NCBI RefSeq assembly: GCF_052072235.1
Contig: NZ_CM125436.1
Location: 2,350,001 to 2,414,000, forward strand
Origin: Brevibacillus_D fluminis_A
GTDB lineage: Bacteria > Bacillota > Bacilli > Brevibacillales > Brevibacillaceae
Direction: 5' to 3'
DNA length: 64,000 nucleotides
Of this stretch, positions 41,294 through 49,413 are shown in pieces. The number at the start of each line of letters is the position of its first letter. Positions within the stretch are counted from its first letter, which is position 1. Under the pieces are notes generated by a model that saw only the letters and a list, made by a program, of their open reading frames with translations, was not told the DNA's origin and made no database searches. The translations under genes were made by a program, and so were the position numbers.

Positions 41294-42835
41294 ATGGATA
41301 TTACGACCGTTTTCTTTTTTTTGGCCATTATTGTCGGAACATTGGCAATTACGTATTCGGCGGCAAAACGAACCTCGACCCCGCATGACTTTTATGCGGC
41401 GGGCAACCGGCTGACCGGCATGCAGAACGGGTTGGCCATCGCCGGCGATTACATGAGCGCGGCTTCCTTTTTGGGAATCACCGGTGCGATCGGCATTTAC
41501 GGATTCGACGGCTTTTTTTATTCGCTCGGGTTCCTTGTCTCCTATCTGGTCATCCTGTTCATGGTGGCGGAGCCGCTGCACAATCTGGGCAAGTATACGC
41601 TGGCCGATTCGATCATCCAGCGCTTCGACAGCAAGCGATTGCGCGGCGTCATCGCGATGACCAACATATTGATCACGATCTTTTACATGATCGCCCAGCT
41701 CGTCGGGGCAGGCGCGCTGATCCATCTGCTGCTGGATGTCGATTATCGATCAGCCGTCTTTATCGTTGGAAGCTTGATGACGACCTTCGTGCTGTTCGGC
41801 GGGATGATTGCCGCTTCCTGGGTGCAGATCATCAAGGCGATCTTGCTCTTGTCCGGCACGCTGATCGTCTGCCTGATCGTGCTGGCGCGATTCGACTGGA
41901 GCCTCGTGGCCATGTTTGACCATGTGACCAGTGCGACGCCATATGGGATCAACATTTTGTACCCCGGCAACCAATTCGAAAATCCATTTGATACGATCTC
42001 GCTTCATCTCGCGCTGATTTTGGGCACGGCGGGCCTGCCCCACATTTTGGTCCGTTTTTTTACCGTGCGCGATGCGATTGAAACGCGGCGCTCGGTGATG
42101 AATGCTACCTGGATGATCGGCGCTTTCTATTTGATGACGTTTGTGCTTGGGTTCGGCGCGATTTCATTTGTCGGGTGGGACGCGATCCGCGCAGCGGAGT
42201 TCGGCGGCAACTTGACCGTCCCGATGCTGGCACGCGCGCTCGGCGGCGAATTTTTGATGGCGTATATCTCCGCTGTCGCCTTCGCCACCATCCTGGCAGT
42301 GGTGACCGGGCTTGTCATGTCGGCCTCATCCGCGTTTGCGCACGATTTTTACAGCCATATCGTCCGTGGCGGCAGCGCTTCGGAAAGCGAGCAGTTTTTG
42401 GCCGCCAAATGCTCAGCCGTCGCTGTCGGCGTCATCTCCATCCTGATTGCCATCGGCGGTCAAAAGATGAACGTGGCGATTTTGGTCGCCCTCACGTTTG
42501 CTGTAGCGGCGTCGGCCAATCTTCCACTGATTTTGTTCACGCTCTACTGGCGGCGGTTTACGGCCGGGGGCGCGATCTGCGGCGTGTTCTGCGGCCTGCT
42601 TTCCTCATTGTTTCTCGTGATTGTCAGCCCGAATGTGATGGACCCGGTTCATGGGCTGATCCGGGCGGAACCGTGGTTTCCGCTGACCAATCCCGGCATT
42701 GTGAGCATTCCGCTCGGTTTTCTCGGTGCGGTGATCGGCACGTACTGTTCCCCCCGTCAACGCGACGAAAAACGGTTCGATGCGGTGCTGCTGCAGGCTC
42801 ATACGGGGATTCGCTGGCAGGAGCCTGAACAATAA
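41294..42835 (+). CDS. Second ActP-like sodium:solute symporter
   Basis: 513-residue paralogue of the preceding symporter, sharing GDYMSAASFLGI, GFDGFFYSLGFLVSYLV, LGTAGLPHILVRFFTVRDA and SSAFAHDFYSHIVRGG. The start at 41294 (MDITTVFFF) aligns with the paralogue's MNVTAFLLF and has AAAGGAA upstream; the frame extends ten codons further. No DUF485 partner precedes this copy, and a terminator separates it from the first, with TATAAT at 41256-41261 as a possible -10. It arose by duplication and may have a different substrate. Confidence 0.88.
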   Translation: MDITTVFFFLAIIVGTLAITYSAAKRTSTPHDFYAAGNRLTGMQNGLAIAGDYMSAASFLGITGAIGIYGFDGFFYSLGFLVSYLVILFMVAEPLHNLGKYTLADSIIQRFDSKRLRGVIAMTNILITIFYMIAQLVGAGALIHLLLDVDYRSAVFIVGSLMTTFVLFGGMIAASWVQIIKAILLLSGTLIVCLIVLARFDWSLVAMFDHVTSATPYGINILYPGNQFENPFDTISLHLALILGTAGLPHILVRFFTVRDAIETRRSVMNATWMIGAFYLMTFVLGFGAISFVGWDAIRAAEFGGNLTVPMLARALGGEFLMAYISAVAFATILAVVTGLVMSASSAFAHDFYSHIVRGGSASESEQFLAAKCSAVAVGVISILIAIGGQKMNVAILVALTFAVAASANLPLILFTLYWRRFTAGGAICGVFCGLLSSLFLVIVSPNVMDPVHGLIRAEPWFPLTNPGIVSIPLGFLGAVIGTYCSPRQRDEKRFDAVLLQAHTGIRWQEPEQ

Positions 42836-42949
42836 GAAATCTCCCATTTTCCGCAAAAATGGGACAGATCCATCAAGATAGATGCTGTGACAATAATAGA
42901 AAACAAGCAATATCTTGATGATGAGAAAGCAAGTTAGGAGGTGATTTAC

Positions 42950-43642
42950 ATGTCGTCTTCTCATCACCAACAATCGAGTTCCAGCAGCGATCATCAAGAA
43001 AATCGTCGTCGCCGCCGTCACCGTCGCAGAAATCAGAATTGCTTTGCCTTTGATGCCAGACGGAATACGTTCGGTAGTGAAAACATTACATTGGTAGGAA
43101 CAACGACAGTCACCAGCCGCACGGAACTGGCAAGGGTTTTCGTACCTTGCAATGGGACAGTGAAAATTGACGGTGTCGTCGGCTGGCAGGCGACTTCCGA
43201 TGCGAGCGGGGACCGCGTACCCGTGCTGTTCGAGATTTTCCGAAACGTCGTTGATAGCAACAACCTGATCTTCAGCACGCTGGATTCTGCTGCCATCATC
43301 GACACCACAGATGTGGGTGCACGCTTTGTTACAACGGCATTCACTACGGTAGATGCACGCTTTCCTTTTGCAGGAGGCAGTGTCATGAGCGGGATGGGCA
43401 ACATCCCCGGATTCCCGTTCGATCGCGGCACCACGTATATCTTGACAGCGCGTGCAGTAGAACCAGGCGACGTTGCTGTCGTTACCGGACCAGTCGTGCT
43501 TGAGGCGGAGGTTGAGCGTCGTCGCAATGAAAGCTCCAGTTCTTCTGACCATCGTCGCCGTCGCCGCCGTCGTCCCTGCAGACCTTGCAAATGCGTATGC
43601 AAGCGCAAAGTTCGCAGCACGTCTCGCAAGCGCTGCCGTTAA
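42950..43642 (+). CDS. Arg/Ser-flanked beta-rich protein, probable spore surface protein
   Basis: 230-residue protein not assignable to a named family. Residues 1-27 are Ser/His- then Arg-rich (QSSSSSDHQENRRRRRHRRR); residues 30-180 form a hydrophobic/Thr-rich beta domain (NCFAFDARRNTFGSENITLV ... RVFVPCNGTVKIDGVVGWQA), consistent with a jelly-roll; the C-terminus is Ser- then Arg-rich with CRPCKCVCK. Such basic, Ser-rich tails are typical of coat proteins targeted by CotH/CotS-like kinases, and a CotS-like gene follows. AGGAGGTGATTTAC precedes the ATG at 42950. Exosporium or appendage role is inference. Confidence 0.6.
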   Translation: MSSSHHQQSSSSSDHQENRRRRRHRRRNQNCFAFDARRNTFGSENITLVGTTTVTSRTELARVFVPCNGTVKIDGVVGWQATSDASGDRVPVLFEIFRNVVDSNNLIFSTLDSAAIIDTTDVGARFVTTAFTTVDARFPFAGGSVMSGMGNIPGFPFDRGTTYILTARAVEPGDVAVVTGPVVLEAEVERRRNESSSSSDHRRRRRRRPCRPCKCVCKRKVRSTSRKRCR

Positions 43643-43666
43643 TTTGCTGGTAAAGAATGGCCCAAT

Positions 43667-43698
43667 GACCTCTTCCACACTGTTGGGAGAGGTCTTTT
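43667..43698 (+). terminator. Terminator between the beta-rich gene and CotS-like gene
   Basis: GACCTCT pairs with AGAGGTC, followed by TTTTAT; may be partial read-through. Confidence 0.6.
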
Positions 43699-43721
43699 AT
43701 CTTCTTAGCGGAGTGAGCAGC

Positions 43722-44711
43722 ATGGAAGAAGAGTTACTACCGATGGTTGCGAAAAACTACCGATTCAATATCCGCCGGGCAGAATTGCTTCACTATACAA
43801 CAAGAACGTTCGTGTTGCGAATTCAGACCGATGACGGGCCGTTTGTCGTCAAATCTATCTTTGCGGATCGCGACCGGATGGACTTCATTTTGGCAGTCGA
43901 ACATTATTTACGGGGAAGAGGAGTAGCCATTCCACGAACCATCCCGATGGAAAACGGCGCTTTCCTTTTCTTTTGCAACGGCACTCCTTACACCGTGCAA
44001 GAGTACGTAGAGGGAAGACCGCTCTTCATCACCTCCAAAAGCGCTTGTCATGAACGCGGCCGGTTGCTTGGACACTTCCATGCGTGTTCGCTTGGGTTTC
44101 GCGCAGAGGATGTCAAGCCGAGCATGGGGATTTTGGAATGGGAAGCAAATTACCAGAAGGGGCTCCAAACGATCAGCGACTGGCGCGAGCAATACCGGTT
44201 TTCAACAGAAAAAAGGCATCAACTCGTGATGCGATCGGTCGATTTCTTCTTGCGGACAGGCGCACACCTTTTGCGGCTGCTCACCCAAAATCAGTATTTT
44301 GCAGAGGTGCAAGCGGAGCCGGTGGAACGCCAGTTTTTGTGTCACGGCGACTTCCATACAGGGAATGTGCTGTGGAATGAGCAGGCGCAGCGATTTAGCA
44401 TCATCGATTGGGAGTTTACCCGCTTTGATTTTCCTTCCGTCGATTTGGGGAGGCTGCTTTCTATCATTATGCGCCAATCCAAACGTTGGGATCAGGCCAG
44501 CTTTTCTGCGCTCTTGTCCGGCTATCTCGAACAAAACCCGCTCAGCGAAAAGCAGATGGAGCTGCTCTACCTCGATCTTGCCTTTCCGCATCAATTTGAA
44601 AGATTTTTGCGCAAGAACTGGTTTGAAGAGTTTACAACAGGCGAGATCCGGCAATTTTTGCAGCGGGAAGAGGAAAAGACGCGCTTTCTCTTGCAGACAT
44701 TGGAGCGGTGA
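43722..44711 (+). CDS. CotS-family spore coat kinase-like protein
   Basis: 329-residue aminoglycoside-phosphotransferase-fold protein of the CotS/YutH/YsxE family. FVVKSIFADRDRMDF is the ATP-binding Lys strand; the catalytic loop is FLCHGDFHTGNVLW and the metal Asp is in SIIDWEFTRFD. In Bacillus, CotS-type proteins are spore coat components, some with kinase activity. The ATG at 43722 follows GGAGTGA; a longer frame overlaps the previous gene's reading and is not used. Neighbouring Arg/Ser-rich and Gly/Ser-rich proteins are possible substrates. Confidence 0.82.
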   Translation: MEEELLPMVAKNYRFNIRRAELLHYTTRTFVLRIQTDDGPFVVKSIFADRDRMDFILAVEHYLRGRGVAIPRTIPMENGAFLFFCNGTPYTVQEYVEGRPLFITSKSACHERGRLLGHFHACSLGFRAEDVKPSMGILEWEANYQKGLQTISDWREQYRFSTEKRHQLVMRSVDFFLRTGAHLLRLLTQNQYFAEVQAEPVERQFLCHGDFHTGNVLWNEQAQRFSIIDWEFTRFDFPSVDLGRLLSIIMRQSKRWDQASFSALLSGYLEQNPLSEKQMELLYLDLAFPHQFERFLRKNWFEEFTTGEIRQFLQREEEKTRFLLQTLER

Positions 44712-44846
44712 GAACCAGGGCGTTTGCTTTCTCTATATTTGCTTTCTACCAAAATATGTGATTGTCCTCCTGCAAGTGCCGTCACAGCTAGTACCCGAAA
44801 TTGATATATATAACGTATCACAAGAAGAAAGGATATGGTGAGCTGT

Positions 44847-45167
44847 ATGAATCGGAATGAAATTCAGGAATCCATGCAAGAATCGATGGCCCAATTTCGC
44901 AATACGTTAGAGAACAGCATCAGAGAAATGGTAAAAAGTCTTCCAACTGATGCCATGAAGAATGTGAGAGTAGGGGTCGATGGCTTGCCGGGATTGGGAG
45001 AAAACTTCTTGAACAACTTGAATACCAAGATTCAAGACATCATCAATGCCAGCCTGGAACTGGCGAAACAAGCTGTCGCTAACAATGCCGAGGGCAGCGT
45101 CGAACAAGGCGAACCGGAAAGCCATGTAACCACACACACCGTAATCAATGGGAAAACGATTGAATAA
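44847..45167 (+). CDS. Small helical protein of the spore-surface cluster
   Basis: 106-residue, mostly helical protein (MQESMAQFRNTLENSIREMV, NFLNNLNTKIQDIINASLELAKQA) with an acidic, polar tail. No family recognised. GGTGAGCTGT precedes the ATG at 44847. It begins a four-gene series that alternates small helical and Gly-rich proteins. Confidence 0.6.
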   Translation: MNRNEIQESMQESMAQFRNTLENSIREMVKSLPTDAMKNVRVGVDGLPGLGENFLNNLNTKIQDIINASLELAKQAVANNAEGSVEQGEPESHVTTHTVINGKTIE

Positions 45168-45224
45168 GCGGCTTCTGCCATCAATGAAACAGCGCAAAAT
45201 CGAGCTTAATGGGAGGTGAACGAG

Positions 45225-45659
45225 ATGGGGTCCCGGAGAAGAGAGGATGAACTTGAGATTTTTAAAGAAATCGAGAGCAGTGGGAATGCCCAGGCAGGGA
45301 ATGGTGGAACGGCGAGCGGCGGTGATGTCAACCCCATATCACTCGGAGGAAATGGTGGCTCGGGATCAGGCGGCATGGCAACCGGCGGATCTACAACGTC
45401 GATCGGAAACACTGGAGGAGCAGCTACAGCTACAGCCACCGCGACCGCTTCGAGCATTGGCAACGGAAACTTGACAACCGCATCTTCAAGTGCTGCGTCA
45501 GTTGGTGGAAACGGTGCAATCTCCACGGGAGGAAGCGCCGACTCGAATGGTGTGGGCGGAAGCGGCGGCACTGGCGGCGCATCGACCGGCAGCGCAAACG
45601 GCGGTCTGGCAAATGGCGGAACCGCCGAGGCAGACGCAAAGATTAAAGGTGAGTGTTGA
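45225..45659 (+). CDS. Glycine-rich low-complexity protein (GGxGG type)
   Basis: 144 residues composed mainly of Gly, Ser, Thr, Ala and Asn after a short charged head (MGSRRREDELEIFKEIESS). Repeats of NGG/GGS/TGGS patterns (e.g. GGNGGSGSGGMATGGSTTSIG) resemble structural, silk- or collagen-like proteins; no Gly-X-Y collagen periodicity is kept. It ends with KIKGEC. GGGAGGTGAACGAG gives the start at 45225. The opposite strand is also open (Pro-rich) and is rejected. Confidence 0.6.
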   Translation: MGSRRREDELEIFKEIESSGNAQAGNGGTASGGDVNPISLGGNGGSGSGGMATGGSTTSIGNTGGAATATATATASSIGNGNLTTASSSAASVGGNGAISTGGSADSNGVGGSGGTGGASTGSANGGLANGGTAEADAKIKGEC

Positions 45660-45689
45660 GTAGCCGGATCGAGAAAAGGGGTGATCACA

Positions 45690-45992
45690 GTGAGTCAGGA
45701 ATTAGTGGAAAATGAAGATACCCTTCCTGCAGGGCAGCAATCCACGGCCAACGCTACCGCAAACGCCCTCGGAGGCTTAGGTGGTCAAGCGTACAATTTG
45801 ACGTACGTCGATAATTATTCAACATTGATGCTCGTCTATTCATTTTTGTCCCTTCTCGGCAGCCAAGCGGGTCAAGGTGCCAATCTGAGCCAGGCCGCGA
45901 GCGAATTGACGCCGCTGCTCAAGTCGGTCATGGAAGAAGAGAAGAAGTATCGGCAAGCCTTTTTGGATGCGGTTGAATCTTTGAAAAAATAA
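45690..45992 (+). CDS. Second small helical protein of the spore-surface cluster
   Basis: 100-residue protein: Ala/Asn/Thr-rich head (QSTANATANALGGLGGQAYN), a hydrophobic stretch (STLMLVYSFLSLLG) and a helical Lys/Glu tail (LLKSVMEEEKKYRQAFLDAVESLKK). No family recognised. GTG start at 45690 after AGGGGTGATCACA. Confidence 0.58.
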   Translation: MSQELVENEDTLPAGQQSTANATANALGGLGGQAYNLTYVDNYSTLMLVYSFLSLLGSQAGQGANLSQAASELTPLLKSVMEEEKKYRQAFLDAVESLKK

Positions 45993-46097
45993 ACGGCTTT
46001 GATAGGAAAATAGGTGCTTGCCTTCCTTCATTGGCCGTTACAAGCTGTCCAATCAAAAAATATAACTATAAAAGAACGAAAGAAAGGAGTGAAACAT

Positions 46098-46583
46098 ATG
46101 AGTTGTCGGCGCAGACATTCAAGAACAAGAGTATTTCGCACAAACATTGCAGAAATCAGAAGAAGCGGAAATGTCGTGGCGGGTGCAGGCGGTACCGCCA
46201 CAGGCGGCACTGACGGAGTAGCGGTCAGCACAGGTGGAGAAGGAGAAAATATCGAGGTTCTCAACATTCTTTCGAAAAACAGTTTAGGCGGTTTCGCTGC
46301 AGCTGTTATGAATGTGGGCAGTGTTAACACCGTTAACAATCAAAATAATAGCGTCAACACCACTACTGCCGCTACGACCACCACGCAAGCGATCAACAGT
46401 GGTCCTATATCTGGCGGAATTAACGGGCTTGCAATCGGAGGCGACGCTTCTTCCAACACGACAGGCGGCATTGGCGGCGCAGGCGGTAATGCTTCCCATC
46501 AGTCGAATGGCGGCAATGCGGCTGGAGGAGATGCGAAAGCCAAAATCAAAGCCAATGCAAAACCGAAGGCAAAATCTCATTAA
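46098..46583 (+). CDS. Second glycine/threonine-rich low-complexity protein
   Basis: 161 residues: basic head (MSCRRRHSRTRVFRTNIAEI), then GGTATGGTDGVAVSTGG, a central region rich in Asn/Thr (VNTVNNQNNSVNTTTAATTT), another Gly block (GGDASSNTTGGIGGAGGNAS) and a Lys/Ala tail (KAKIKANAKPKAKSH). Probable structural surface protein. AAAGGAGTGAAAC precedes the ATG. Shares composition with 45225-45659. A terminator follows. Confidence 0.6.
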   Translation: MSCRRRHSRTRVFRTNIAEIRRSGNVVAGAGGTATGGTDGVAVSTGGEGENIEVLNILSKNSLGGFAAAVMNVGSVNTVNNQNNSVNTTTAATTTTQAINSGPISGGINGLAIGGDASSNTTGGIGGAGGNASHQSNGGNAAGGDAKAKIKANAKPKAKSH

Positions 46584-46628
46584 ATGGGGTGCTGCTGGTA
46601 AGAAGATCGAGGCTTTGTGCATGGGAAG

Positions 46629-46653
46629 AGGGCAGGGATACCTGCCCTTTTTT
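46629..46653 (+). terminator. Terminator closing the Gly-rich cluster
   Basis: AGGGCAGG-GATA-CCTGCCCT followed by TTTTTA; perfect eight-base stem. The remaining bases to 46828 hold no clear promoter element. Confidence 0.9.
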
Positions 46654-46828
46654 ATATGGCAAGCATGAGAGAACGTTTCCGGCCCTTGCGGCACCTTTTG
46701 GCAGCATGCACCTAACAAAGCTGCTACAAGAAGCACCAGGCGATGCCAGCGGCTCTAATTACATAAAACATACCGAACTGGGAAAAATAGGGACACGCTA
46801 AAAGCCCCTTTTAGGAGAGTCGGAATCT

Positions 46829-48307
46829 ATGCTTACGAACGATTTGGCAGCGAATGTCGAGCAAGTCATGCAAGTGATCGGCCATAATCCCGACGTCATC
46901 TACCGTGAAATGCTGCTAGGAGAGTCAAATATACGAGCGGCGCTCATCTATAGTAAATATTTGGTGAACAAAGATATTTTGGCCACAGCCGTGATCCGGC
47001 CGTTGCTGGAGCATTCCTTCCAAACGCAAACCCCTTCCATGGACGTCGTTGATGAAGTGCGATTGCGCGTGCTGCAGCTGGGGGAGATCATGCATTCTAC
47101 GACGATCGATGACTGCATCAGCGGCATCCTCGCCGGAAGCGCGGCCTTGCTGATCGATGGCGCCGACAGGGTTCTGATGATGGGCATCTGCGCGCCGGAA
47201 GCGAGAAATGTAACGGAACCGATCACAGAATCAGCGGTTCGAGGCTCGCGGGAAGGGTTTGTCGAAAATTTGGAAACCAATCTGACCTTGCTGCGCAAGC
47301 AAATCAAAAATCCGTTTTTCACCATCGTCCCCTATATCATCGGCAGGCAATCCAGGCGGAATCTGGCGCTCTTGTATTTGAGCAATATTGCCAATCCGCG
47401 GCTGATCGAGGAAGTCAAGCAGCGGCTGGGTCGAATCGACATCGACGATGCGCAGGAATCCGGGATCATCGAACAGTTGATCGAAGATGATCACTGGTCG
47501 CCTTTTCCGCAAATTCAAAATACGGAACGTCCGGATAAGGTCAATTCCGCCTTGATGGAAGGACGAGTGGCCATCTTGCTCGATGGCACGCCGTTTGCTC
47601 TTCTGGCCCCTGTCACGTTAAACATGCTGCTCCAGACGATCGAAGATTACTCCGAGCGCTGGTATTCCGGCCTGCTGCTGCGGCTTTTGCGCTACATGGT
47701 TCTTGTGTTCGCCTTGTTTTTGCCGTCGCTTTATATCGCGCTTGTGTCCTACCATCAAGGCTTGATCCCGACCAAACTCGCAATCTCGATGGCGGAAAGC
47801 CGTGAAGGTGTACCGTTTCCCACATTAATTGAAGCGCTGATTATGGAGACGACCATCGAGATTTTGCGTGAAGCAGGGATCCGGCTGCCCAAGCCGATCG
47901 GACAGGCGGTCGGGATCGTCGGCGGTCTGGTGATCGGGCAATCGGCGGTGCAAGCAGGCATCGTCAGTCCCATTATGGTCATCGTCGTCGCATTGACGGC
48001 CATTTCTTCGTTCGCGATCCCGCAGTACAGCGAGGCGATTGCGTTGCGGATTTTACGCTTCGGGATGATGCTGGCGAGCGCTTTTCTCGGGCTCTATGGC
48101 ATCGTTTTGGCTTTCCTGTTGATCGCGGGCCATATTGCGGGGCTGAAAAGCTTTGGCGTCAATTACGCGGGTACGTTTGCCCACTATCAGTTTTCCGATT
48201 TGAAGGACACGTTTTTCAAAGCGCCGCAGTACGTCATGAAGCTGCGGCCGAAGATATTGGGGACGCTCGATCGTCGCCGCAGCTCCAACGGAAGGAAGGG
48301 ATCGTGA
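46829..48307 (+). CDS. gerAA: Spore germination protein, GerAA/GerKA family
   Basis: 492-residue A subunit of a germinant receptor in the spore inner membrane. A soluble N-terminal domain (about 1-270) includes PEARNVTEPITESAVRGSREGFVENLETNLTLLRKQIK, the family signature; several C-terminal membrane segments follow (RLLRYMVLVFALFLPSLYIALVSYHQGLIP). TAGGAGAG precedes the start. First gene of an A-B-C operon. The specific germinant is not predictable. Confidence 0.94.
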   Translation: MLTNDLAANVEQVMQVIGHNPDVIYREMLLGESNIRAALIYSKYLVNKDILATAVIRPLLEHSFQTQTPSMDVVDEVRLRVLQLGEIMHSTTIDDCISGILAGSAALLIDGADRVLMMGICAPEARNVTEPITESAVRGSREGFVENLETNLTLLRKQIKNPFFTIVPYIIGRQSRRNLALLYLSNIANPRLIEEVKQRLGRIDIDDAQESGIIEQLIEDDHWSPFPQIQNTERPDKVNSALMEGRVAILLDGTPFALLAPVTLNMLLQTIEDYSERWYSGLLLRLLRYMVLVFALFLPSLYIALVSYHQGLIPTKLAISMAESREGVPFPTLIEALIMETTIEILREAGIRLPKPIGQAVGIVGGLVIGQSAVQAGIVSPIMVIVVALTAISSFAIPQYSEAIALRILRFGMMLASAFLGLYGIVLAFLLIAGHIAGLKSFGVNYAGTFAHYQFSDLKDTFFKAPQYVMKLRPKILGTLDRRRSSNGRKGS

Positions 48308-49413
48308 TGTTTCGGTATCTGGATGAAAACATGTCCACATCCCAGCTTGCCGTCAGCATCGCCTCCGTCATTGTGGCGGTCGGGATCGTCACGCTGCCGC
48401 GGACCGCAGTCGAAGCAGTCGGGACGCCCGATGTCTGGATCACGTTTCTTTTGTCCGGACTGATCGCCCTCGGCCTGGTCTACATTTGCGGGAAATTGAC
48501 GCAGCGTTACCCGGGCCAAACGTTTTACGAGTTCAATGAGCTGATTGTAGGCAAATTTCTCGGCCGTTTTCTGAGCCTGTTCTTTGCTGTGTACTGGCTC
48601 GTGCTGGTTTCCTATGAAGTGCGGATGAATGCAGAGGTCATCCGTTTTTTGCTTCTGGAGCAGACGCCGATCGAGGTGACGATCGTCTGTTTCATGCTGG
48701 TCGCCCAGTTTTCCATTGTCAAAGGGCAAAGCCCGCTCGTGCGCCTCTGCCAAATGTTTTTTCCGATCACAACCATCGCGATCCTGACGATCATGCTGCT
48801 CGGCTCCAACAATTTTGACATCGATAATTTCCGTCCCTTGCTGCGTGAAGGAATTGCGCCTGTTTTTAAAGGGATTCCCAGCTCGGTTCTGCTGTATCTG
48901 GGCTTTGAAGCCATTCTCATCCTGGCCGCAAGCACGCAGGACAAAAGGAAGATCACGAAAGCGGCCATCATTGGCGTTTGCGTGCCGATGGTGATTTACG
49001 TGGTGACGCTGGTGATGGTCATCGGCATCCTTTCTCCGGCGGAGGTCAAGACGCTCGCCTGGCCTACGGTTGAAGTGATCAAAGAAATCGAGTTTCCCGG
49101 TTCGTTTTTCGCCAATTTTGAGATTCTGTTCATCGTCGTCTGGGTGATCGAAATCTTTACGACCTACACACTTGGCTTCTATTTCGCCAGCCTCGGCTTC
49201 AGTAAAGTTTTTCAGAAAGAGATCAAGCTGTTTGACTATCTTTTTTTGCCCGTGGTGTTTTTTCTCGCCTGGTATCCGGCCGATGTCAATGGAGTCGCAC
49301 GCCTGGGGGATTTCCTGTCAAACATGGCTTATTTCACCTCGGCTGTCATTCCGATTGTACTCTTATCGGTCAGCTATTTGCGGGGAGGGCGCCATGAAGA
49401 GAAGACGACGTAG
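48307..49413 (+). CDS. gerAB: Spore germination protein, GerAB family
   Basis: 368-residue APC-like membrane protein with ten to eleven segments, the B subunit of the receptor that probably binds the germinant. SQLAVSIASVIVAVGIVTLPRTAVEAVGTPDVW is characteristic. The ATG overlaps the gerAA stop (TGATG) and its end overlaps gerAC by 20 bases. Confidence 0.93.
   Translation: MFRYLDENMSTSQLAVSIASVIVAVGIVTLPRTAVEAVGTPDVWITFLLSGLIALGLVYICGKLTQRYPGQTFYEFNELIVGKFLGRFLSLFFAVYWLVLVSYEVRMNAEVIRFLLLEQTPIEVTIVCFMLVAQFSIVKGQSPLVRLCQMFFPITTIAILTIMLLGSNNFDIDNFRPLLREGIAPVFKGIPSSVLLYLGFEAILILAASTQDKRKITKAAIIGVCVPMVIYVVTLVMVIGILSPAEVKTLAWPTVEVIKEIEFPGSFFANFEILFIVVWVIEIFTTYTLGFYFASLGFSKVFQKEIKLFDYLFLPVVFFLAWYPADVNGVARLGDFLSNMAYFTSAVIPIVLLSVSYLRGGRHEEKTT

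Noticed and set aside
45206..45688. Pro-rich 160-codon minus-strand frame
   Set aside because: It is the complement of the Gly-rich gene; the plus strand has the ribosome site and matches its neighbours.
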